Assembly: GCF_004912135.1 (NCBI RefSeq)
Contig: NZ_STGU01000011.1
Coordinates: forward strand, 62,001 to 126,000
DNA from: Rhizobium rosettiformans W3
GTDB lineage: Bacteria; Pseudomonadota; Alphaproteobacteria; Rhizobiales; Rhizobiaceae
Reading direction: 5' to 3'
DNA length: 64,000 nt
The notes under the pieces are model-generated. The model had not been told where the DNA came from, ran no database searches, and was given only the letters and a program-made list of their open reading frames with translations. The translations under genes were made by a program, and so were the position numbers. This document shows, in pieces, positions 57,983 through 64,000 of the stretch (within the stretch, counting starts at the first letter, position 1; the number at the start of each line of letters is the position of its first letter).

Positions 57983-60181
57983 TCAGTTGGTGCCCTGCAG
58001 GTTTACTTCCCAGAACAGGGTCTCACCCGAGCTATCGTCCACGCCATCGTTGTCGGTGACGGCGAAGGCCTTGCCGGCGGCGTCGAAGGCAAAGCCTTCG
58101 AGCTTGTCGACGACATAGCCGTTCGTGGCAGCCTTCAGGTCCGGGATGAAGTCATGGACTTCTTCCTTGGTGACAACGGGGAGTTCTTCACCGATCTTGG
58201 CGGGCTTCAGGTCGGCAATGGCAACGCGGTAAAGCTTCTTGAGCTTGGCGTTGTCACCAATCTGGTTGTCACGCTCGACGATGTAGACGTGGTCGCCATG
58301 GGCGGTGATCTCGGAGAGACCGACCCAGCCTTCGCCAGCCGCTTCGAGCGGATAACGCACGGCGCCCCATTCCTTGGACTTCGGGTTGTAGGAGAGGAGC
58401 TTGACCGAGCCCTTCTCATCATCGCCCCATTCGCGCTGGACGGCCATCCAGAGCGTCATGTCATCGCCGGTGCCGACGGAGGTGATGCCTTCGAGACCGA
58501 AGCGGGTCTGGCCGGCGAGGAGCTCGGTCGGGAACCCGATCTCCGCCTTGATCTCGCCCTTGGCGTCAACGTGGTAGAGGCCGTGGCCGACGAGCTTGGC
58601 TGCATCGCCTTCCGAGGCGAGCCAGAAGCCGCCTTCGCCGTCGAGCGTGATGCCCTCGATATCGAGCTTCTGGGCAGCAGCACCGCCACGCATGATCGGC
58701 AGGGCCGAGGTGACGACAGCGGGCTTCTGCGTCGCGTCGATGGTGAAGATCGACGGCTGCATGGAATAGAAGCTGTCATTGACGGCGTAGAGCGTGCCTG
58801 CCTTCTCGGCGTCGCCGACGAGACCGGAGAGAGCACCCCAGCCGATCGGTGCGCCATCGACCATAGCCGACTGGATCATCGGATAGGCCGGTGTGCCTTC
58901 AGCGAGTTCAAAAACCATGACGTGCGAACGCGGACCGCCGTCTTCGCCGAGGTCGACCTCGTTGGCGGTGACCAGCAGGTTGCGCGAGGGGATTGCGACG
59001 GCACCTTCTGGCGAGACGCCAGACGGCAGAAGCTGGGCCAGTTCAGGCTCGGCACCCGTGTCCTTGTAGACGCCGACAATCGAAGAACGCTCGGACAGAA
59101 CGAAGAAGTAGTTCTGGTCACCGAAAGCAGCAGCTTCCAGGCCTTCCGGCTCGATACCCTTGGAGCGCGCGCGCTTGTCGGGGAAGTGACCGATCTGGGC
59201 GATGGCCATTTCCAGCGACGGGCCCGAGTCGTAGGCGACCTTGCCGGTCTTGTCGAAGATCGTGAAGCTGCGCGAACCGCCGTTCCAGTCGCCTTCGTTG
59301 GCGATCACGATGCGATTGTCGTCCAGCCATTTCACGGCATCCGGCTCGCGCGGAACGCCTTCCTTCGTGCCGGTGAACTTCAGAGCGCCATCCGACTTGG
59401 TGTCGATGCCGGCGAGGTCGACCGTGCCAGCGGAGAAGTGCGACTTCACTTCACCCGTCTTGCCGTCGACGATGGCAATGTGGTTGTTCTCCTGCAGCGT
59501 GACGGCGATCTCACCGAGGCTGTTGATTGCCACGAACTCCGGCTCCGGATCTTCCGGGGCGATTTCGGCGAGACCTGTCAGCGCCACGCGCTTGATGGTG
59601 CCGCAGTCGGCCACACCGTCCGTCAGCGAGATGATGACGAGATCGCCAGCCGGCATCTGGGGCAAAGCGCCGTCGTTGACGTCTTCGTCGCGCTCGTTTT
59701 CGATCGCGATGGCAACGAAGGAGCCATCCTTGGCAACAGCAACCGAGTCAGGCTGGCCACCGATGTCGCAGGTCGAATCGACGGCCTTGGAGGCGATATC
59801 AACGACGGCGAGCTTGCCCGAAGGCGCGGTATAGCTCTCGGACGTGTTGACGCCGACCAGCACCTTGCCGCCGGCAACGGCAACCGACGTGGGCTCGCCA
59901 TCCATCATCACCGCGCCAGCGGCCTTAGGGGCCTTGGCGTCGGTGATATCGATGAAGCCGATGCCGCCGAGCGGGCTGTCGGAATAGATGAGCGTATTGC
60001 CGTCTTCCGAGGCGGTCACGATCTCGGCCGAGGTCGTGGTGAGCTTCTCCTTGTCGGCCGGCAGATTGGCGGCGACCGGGAACGTGGCGATGCGGTTGAA
60101 AACCTGTTCTGCCGCGGCCGGCAGGGCCACGGATGCAAAGAGCGCCGCCGTCAGGGCGACGCGGGAGAGACCATTGGTCAT
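57983..60181 (-). CDS. Secreted esterase-like/phytase-like beta-propeller protein
   Basis: A secreted protein of 732 residues with a signal peptide (ALFASVALPAAAEQ). The first half repeats YVTN-type blades (SVAVAGGKVLVGVNTS, QPDSVAVAKDGSFVAIAIEN). The second half (about 390-732) is the phytase-like domain with NDSFYSMQPSIFTIDA, EGITLDGEGGFWLASEGD and KLEGFAFDAAGKAFAVTDND. These are probably calcium-bound propeller loops. A periplasmic or extracellular phosphoesterase is the family-based guess; no catalytic test is possible here. Confidence 0.85.
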   Translation of the reverse strand: MTNGLSRVALTAALFASVALPAAAEQVFNRIATFPVAANLPADKEKLTTTSAEIVTASEDGNTLIYSDSPLGGIGFIDITDAKAPKAAGAVMMDGEPTSVAVAGGKVLVGVNTSESYTAPSGKLAVVDIASKAVDSTCDIGGQPDSVAVAKDGSFVAIAIENERDEDVNDGALPQMPAGDLVIISLTDGVADCGTIKRVALTGLAEIAPEDPEPEFVAINSLGEIAVTLQENNHIAIVDGKTGEVKSHFSAGTVDLAGIDTKSDGALKFTGTKEGVPREPDAVKWLDDNRIVIANEGDWNGGSRSFTIFDKTGKVAYDSGPSLEMAIAQIGHFPDKRARSKGIEPEGLEAAAFGDQNYFFVLSERSSIVGVYKDTGAEPELAQLLPSGVSPEGAVAIPSRNLLVTANEVDLGEDGGPRSHVMVFELAEGTPAYPMIQSAMVDGAPIGWGALSGLVGDAEKAGTLYAVNDSFYSMQPSIFTIDATQKPAVVTSALPIMRGGAAAQKLDIEGITLDGEGGFWLASEGDAAKLVGHGLYHVDAKGEIKAEIGFPTELLAGQTRFGLEGITSVGTGDDMTLWMAVQREWGDDEKGSVKLLSYNPKSKEWGAVRYPLEAAGEGWVGLSEITAHGDHVYIVERDNQIGDNAKLKKLYRVAIADLKPAKIGEELPVVTKEEVHDFIPDLKAATNGYVVDKLEGFAFDAAGKAFAVTDNDGVDDSSGETLFWEVNLQGTN

Positions 60182-60279
60182 CGGGAAACCTCCAGTATCC
60201 GAAAATGGAACAAGAGGGTTCTGGGGCAGTCCGATGACAGTCGGATGACAATGCGGGCTTGAACCCAGTTTTCACCGCT

Positions 60280-61182
60280 TCACGATATCGGCGATACTTC
60301 CTTGCCGGCCTCGCGCAGCATCAGGAAAAGCGAGGCGCCGAGGATCAGGAGCGCCCCCAGCCAGAGGTAGCCGCTTGGCGCGTATCCGAAGACGAGCCAC
60401 CCCGCGAAGACGTTCAAGGGCAGCTTCAGGTCATCGAAGGGCTGCACGTAGGCTGCATCGGCCGCATTGTAGGCAAGCGTCAGCAGATACTGGCCAAGCG
60501 CGGTCAGCAGGCCGGCCGCGAGCAGCAGCCACAGCGCCAGTCCTTCCGGCACTGCGAAGCCGCCGGCAAAGGCCAATCCTGCATTGATCGGCGTCAGCAG
60601 CACGAGAAGCCAGACGGTGACGGTCTCGGGTGCCTCGTAGTGGGTGAGGTTCTTCATGATCAGCGAAGAGCCGCCCCAGAGCAGCGCCGATAGCACCGGC
60701 AGGAGGGCCGCCAGGGTGAACGTGTCCGACCAGGGCTGGAGGATAATCATCGCACCGACAAAGCCCGTCAGCGTCGCCAACCAACGGTCGCGACCGACCG
60801 TTTCGCCGAGGAAAAGGCGTGCGCCGATGATGATAAAGAAGGGCGAGGTCATGACCAGGGCGATGGCCTGCCAGATCGGGACGGTGGCCAATCCCGTAAC
60901 CCATGCCTGAACGCCAAAGGCGGCGAGCAGGACGCGCAGGATGTGGCGGACGGGATAAGCCGTCTTCATCGCCTTCAGACCGAGGCGGAAGAGCAGCGGC
61001 AGAGAGAGGACCAGCGCAAAGCCATATTGCCAGAAGGCAGTCGAGGCCGGCGGGAAGCCAAGCGTCATGGCAAGCCACTGGGTGACGACGTTGAGAGCCG
61101 CGAAGGCAATGCCCGCGAGAACCATGAAACCGGCACCGACGACGGCCCGGGAGCGCAGAACAGATACGGAGCTCTGATTCAT
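60280..61182 (-). CDS. ribN: Riboflavin transporter RibN (EamA/DMT family)
   Basis: An inner-membrane importer of 300 residues with ten predicted helices in two EamA halves. SSLIMKNLTHYEAPETVT and LTLAYNAADAAYVQPFDDLKLP are typical of the EamA repeats. The identification rests on the FMN riboswitch in the leader; RibN of Rhizobium leguminosarum is a DMT-family riboflavin transporter controlled in this way. The start is ATG 61182 with AAGGAAA upstream. An in-frame start at 61212 was rejected. Confidence 0.88.
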   Translation of the reverse strand: MNQSSVSVLRSRAVVGAGFMVLAGIAFAALNVVTQWLAMTLGFPPASTAFWQYGFALVLSLPLLFRLGLKAMKTAYPVRHILRVLLAAFGVQAWVTGLATVPIWQAIALVMTSPFFIIIGARLFLGETVGRDRWLATLTGFVGAMIILQPWSDTFTLAALLPVLSALLWGGSSLIMKNLTHYEAPETVTVWLLVLLTPINAGLAFAGGFAVPEGLALWLLLAAGLLTALGQYLLTLAYNAADAAYVQPFDDLKLPLNVFAGWLVFGYAPSGYLWLGALLILGASLFLMLREAGKEVSPIS

Positions 61183-61235
61183 GTCATATTTCCTTTTCCA
61201 AAGGACCAACACAAATCAGGACAGATGAGGACGAC

Positions 61236-61262
61236 GAAAAGCCGTATCCGGACAGATACGGC
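61236..61262 (-). terminator. Riboswitch-controlled terminator before ribN
   Basis: On the minus strand GCCGTATC, loop TGTCC, GGATACGGC, followed by TTTTCGTCGT. It lies between the FMN aptamer and the ribN start and is the likely expression platform. Confidence 0.72.
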
Positions 61263-61322
61263 GCTGCGCAGCAACGCATCCCTCATCCGCGCAGAAGGCG
61301 GAAGGAAGCGCAGCCTGACCTC

Positions 61323-61468
61323 ATTCTCTTTCATCCGGACTTTAACCGTCGGCTCCGGAATTGCACCGGATCTGCTGACCCTGCCCTCCCCTTCGGGAGA
61401 TCAGGCGCTCGCGGGCTTGGAGTTTCCTCCTTTACCGCCGGTGGGGAATTTCACCCCGCCCTGAGAAC
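61323..61468 (-). ncRNA. FMN riboswitch (RFN element)
   Basis: The minus strand shows the full set of conserved RFN parts in order: CAGGGCGGGGTGAAATTCCC, CACCGGCGGTAA, AGCCCGCGAGCG, GGTCAGCAGATCCGGTG, CAATTCCGGAGCCGACGGTT and AAAGTCCGGATGAAAGAGAA. The aptamer is complete. It controls ribN 140 bases downstream through the terminator at 61236-61262. Confidence 0.97.
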
Positions 61469-61529
61469 GAATGCCGGACAATCCGGCTTAGCAGAAATAT
61501 GACAGCTGCTGCTGCGGCGCAAGATGGGC

Positions 61530-61559
61530 AAAAAGAAAGCCCGGCACAGAGACCGGGCT
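61530..61559 (-). terminator. Terminator of hupB
   Basis: AGCCCGG and CCGGGCT pair over 7 bp; on the minus strand TTCTTTTT follows. It shields the riboswitch leader from hupB transcription. Confidence 0.8.
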
Positions 61560-61613
61560 CACCAGGGTGTCAGCTGACCATCGGCACCGAAGGGTGGCGA
61601 CGGTCACGACGGA

Positions 61614-61889
61614 TCAGCTGTTGACAGCGTCCTTCAGGCCCTTGCCGGCCGTGAACTTCGGAACGTTGCGAGCCGGGATGTCGACTTCAGCGCCGGTGGA
61701 CGGGTTGCGGCCCTTGGAGGCTTCGCGACGGGCGACGGTGAAGGCGCCAAAGCCAGCGAGACGAATGTCGCCGCCGTTCTTCAGTTCAGCCTGGACCGTT
61801 TCAAAAACGGCATCAACGGCAGAGGCGGCGTCAGCCTTGGTGAGGCCAGCCTTCTCGGCGACCGCGGATACGAGTTCGTTCTTGTTCAT
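61614..61889 (-). CDS. hupB: DNA-binding protein HU
   Basis: Nucleoid protein that bends DNA. It has 91 residues, from MNKNELVSAVAEKAGLTKAD to the end, with the DNA-arm motif GRNPSTGAEVDIPARNVPKF near 61-80. The start is ATG 61889 with AAAGGGTGG upstream; a longer frame to 61970 lacks a ribosome binding site. It follows lon in the same orientation with its own likely promoter, as in other rhizobia. Confidence 0.97.
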   Translation of the reverse strand: MNKNELVSAVAEKAGLTKADAASAVDAVFETVQAELKNGGDIRLAGFGAFTVARREASKGRNPSTGAEVDIPARNVPKFTAGKGLKDAVNS

Positions 61890-62021
61890 GTTTCCACCCT
61901 TTCTGATTGGTATGAAACGACTCAAATGATTAAGTCGGGCGGAGAATACGAAAGCTTCTGCCCTTCGCAACTCAAAAGCACCCGAAAGCCCCGGAAAACA
62001 AGCCTTTTGAGCGGCTGTTCA

Positions 62022-62052
62022 CAAAAAAGGCTGGCAAAAATGCCAGCCTTTT
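62022..62052 (-). terminator. Terminator of lon
   Basis: AAGGCTGGCA and TGCCAGCCTT, perfect 10-bp stem with a 4-base loop, followed on the minus strand by TTTT. Tracts on both sides make it partly bidirectional. Confidence 0.85.
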
Positions 62053-62095
62053 CGTCTGTTTTGCGCCTTTATGGCTCACTTAGGGCAGAATTGCC

Positions 62096-64000
62096 TCAGT
62101 GAGCGACCGTTGCGCCGCTTTCGTCAGCCCCTTCGACAACGCCGATGGCCGGCGTTTCAACGGTTCCGTCCCACTCGATCGGCTCGGGAACACGGACCAG
62201 AGCGTGGCGGATGACCTCGCCCATGCGGGACACGGGCACGATCTCCATGTTGTTCTTCACGTTGTCCGGAATGTCCGCCAGATCCTTGGCATTCTCTTCC
62301 GGGATCAGAACCTTCTTGATGCCGCCACGGAGCGCTGCGAGCAGCTTTTCCTTGAGACCGCCGATCGGAAGCACCCGACCGCGCAGCGTCACTTCGCCCG
62401 TCATTGCGATATCCTTCGAGACCGGAATACCGGTCATGATGGATACGATGGCGGTTGCCATGGCGATACCGGCAGACGGCCCATCCTTGGGCGTTGCGCC
62501 TTCCGGCACGTGCACGTGGATGTCCGACTTATCAAAGCGCGGGGGCTCGACGCCGAAATCGACGGCGCGCGAGCGGACATAAGATGCCGCTGCCGAAATC
62601 GATTCCTTCATGACGTCCTTCAGGTTGCCGGTGACCGTCATGCGGCCCTTGCCGGGCATCATGACGCCTTCGATCGTCAGGAGCTCGCCACCGACTTCCG
62701 TCCAGGCCAGACCCGTGACAACGCCGACCTGGTCCTCGCCCTCGGCTTCGCCATGGCGGAAGCGCGGGATGCCGAGGTAGTCGGAGATGTTCTTCTCCGT
62801 GACTTCAACCGACTTGACCTTGCCCTTGATGATCTCGGTGACGGCCTTACGGGCGAGCTTCATCAGTTCGCGTTCGAAGGAGCGAACACCGGCTTCGCGG
62901 GTGTATTGCTGGATGACCGCCAGGATTGCCTTGTCGGATACGGAGAACTCCTCCGGACGCAGGGCATGTTCCTTGATGGCCTTCGGCAGCAGGTGCCGCT
63001 TGGCGATCTCGAGCTTTTCATCCTCGGTGTAGCCGGCGATCCGGATGATCTCCATGCGGTCCATCAGCGGACCCGGGATGTTCAGCGTGTTAGCGGTCGT
63101 CACGAACATGACGTTCGACAAGTCATATTCCACTTCAAGATAGTGGTCCATGAAGGTCGAGTTCTGTTCCGGATCGAGCACCTCGAGCAGAGCCGAAGAC
63201 GGGTCGCCGCGGAAGTCCATGCCCATCTTGTCGATCTCGTCGAGCAGGAAGAGCGGGTTGGACTTCTTAGCCTTCTTCATCGACTGCACGATCTTGCCGG
63301 GCATCGAGCCGATATAGGTGCGGCGGTGACCGCGGATCTCGGCTTCGTCACGGACGCCACCGAGCGCCATGCGCACATATTCGCGGCCGGTCGCCTTGGC
63401 GATCGACTTGGCAAGTGAGGTCTTGCCGACGCCCGGAGGGCCGACGAGGCAGAGGATCGGACCTTTGAGCTTCGTCGCACGCGCCTGTACGGCGAGATAC
63501 TCGACGATGCGCTCCTTGACCTTGTCGAGACCGAAGTGATCCTCGTCGAGAACCTTCTCGGCAGCATTCAGGTCAATCTTGACCTTGGACTTCTTGCCCC
63601 AGGGCAGACCGAGCAGCCAGTCGAGATAGTTGCGCACGACTGTGGCTTCCGCCGACATCGGGCTCATGTGACGCAGCTTCTTCAGCTCGGCATCCGCCTT
63701 TTCCTTGGCTTCCTTGGAAAGCTTGGTCTTGGCGATGCGCTCTTCCAGTTCGGCCATCTCGTCACGGCCGTCTTCGCCGTCGCCGAGTTCCTTCTGGATC
63801 GCCTTCATCTGTTCGTTGAGGTAGTACTCGCGCTGGGTCTTCTCCATCTGGCGCTTGACGCGCGAGCGGATGCGCTTCTCGACCTGCAGAACCGAGATCT
63901 CGCCTTCCATGAAGCCGAGCGCCTTTTCAAGGCGCGTCTTGACGCTCACCGTTTCCAGCATTTCCTGCTTTTCGGTGATCTTTATGGAGAGGTGCGAGGC
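62096..64000 (-). CDS. lon: ATP-dependent protease Lon, partial
   Basis: Cytoplasmic AAA+ serine protease. The frame is open to the window edge, so the N-terminal substrate domain is missing; the first ATG inside (63961) is internal. Visible parts are a coiled-coil region, Walker [10 protein letters not shown], Walker [10 protein letters not shown], the sensor block and the protease domain with catalytic Ser in [14 protein letters not shown] and Lys in [13 protein letters not shown]. The C-terminal tail is about 20 residues longer than the core, ending in VAH. It is followed by hupB. Confidence 0.97.
   Translation of the reverse strand, partial: ASHLSIKITEKQEMLETVSVKTRLEKALGFMEGEISVLQVEKRIRSRVKRQMEKTQREYYLNEQMKAIQKELGDGEDGRDEMAELEERIAKTKLSKEAKEKADAELKKLRHMSPMSAEATVVRNYLDWLLGLPWGKKSKVKIDLNAAEKVLDEDHFGLDKVKERIVEYLAVQARATKLKGPILCLVGPPGVGKTSLAKSIAKATGREYVRMALGGVRDEAEIRGHRRTYIGSMPGKIVQSMKKAKKSNPLFLLDEIDKMGMDFRGDPSSALLEVLDPEQNSTFMDHYLEVEYDLSNVMFVTTANTLNIPGPLMDRMEIIRIAGYTEDEKLEIAKRHLLPKAIKEHALRPEEFSVSDKAILAVIQQYTREAGVRSFERELMKLARKAVTEIIKGKVKSVEVTEKNISDYLGIPRFRHGEAEGEDQVGVVTGLAWTEVGGELLTIEGVMMPGKGRMTVTGNLKDVMKESISAAASYVRSRAVDFGVEPPRFDKSDIHVHVPEGATPKDGPSAGIAMATAIVSIMTGIPVSKDIAMTGEVTLRGRVLPIGGLKEKLLAALRGGIKKVLIPEENAKDLADIPDNVKNNMEIVPVSRMGEVIRHALVRVPEPIEWDGTVETPAIGVVEGADESGATVAH

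Noticed and set aside
50001..61600. Genomic island integrated at tRNA-Val
   Set aside because: I found no integrase and no repeat of the tRNA 3' end further right. The block may be ordinary regional variation.

Overview
The window looks like a chromosomal core segment of an alphaproteobacterium of the family Rhizobiaceae (Rhizobium/Agrobacterium/Sinorhizobium relatives). The evidence is the gene order lon-hupB-...-nuoA-N-birA-rnj-mce-DUF1467-proS-lolC-lolD-dnaE, a PleD/DivK cell-cycle pair, a rkpK-lpsL pair, LexA boxes of the alphaproteobacterial form GTTC-N7-GTTC, and high-GC codon use. Both ends cut a gene: an AEC-family transporter on the left and lon on the right.

Layout. 1-14.3 kb: transporter fragment, AidB-type acyl-CoA dehydrogenase, pyrB with a dihydroorotase-like pyrX (metal ligands lost), plsY, dprA, a small antisense-overlapping ORF, topA, rnr, a DUF983 protein, an MFS transporter and rpmG. 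14.3-15.1 kb: terminators, a long inverted repeat and an AT-richer stretch with a possibly decayed ORF. 15.1-25.3 kb: pleD-divK, DUF3572, HAD-like, LexA-controlled dinB, DUF1275, L,D-transpeptidase, dnaE, and a 28-residue membrane peptide gene with its own LexA box. 25.3-32.5 kb: lolCD, proS, an unannotated small-RNA candidate, DUF1467, mce, rnj, birA. 32.5-49.1 kb: the complete 14-gene nuo operon for complex I on the minus strand. It is interrupted by a secreted 80-aa protein, a helix-hairpin-helix protein, and a four-helix-bundle (IVP-type) ORF flanked by inverted repeats between nuoC and nuoD. 49.3-50 kb: two identical tRNA-Asp genes and one tRNA-Val. 50-61.5 kb: more variable cargo (NYN-LOTUS protein, DapA-like/GntR pair, rkpK-lpsL, GPH transporter, DUF2256, aldo/keto reductase, phytase-like protein, and RibN behind an FMN riboswitch). 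61.6-64 kb: hupB and lon.

The most interesting signal is at 25063-25206. It is a gene for a 28-residue hydrophobic peptide, too short for usual gene callers, with a strong ribosome binding site and a promoter whose -35/-10 spacer holds a perfect GTTC-N7-GTTC LexA box. It sits directly upstream of dnaE. Its size, hydrophobicity and SOS control recall the Caulobacter division inhibitor SidA, which makes it a candidate rhizobial DNA-damage checkpoint peptide. dinB in the same window carries the same box. Second are the inverted-repeat-flanked IVP element inside the nuo operon, whose expected start codon reads ACG, and the small RNA beside proS.
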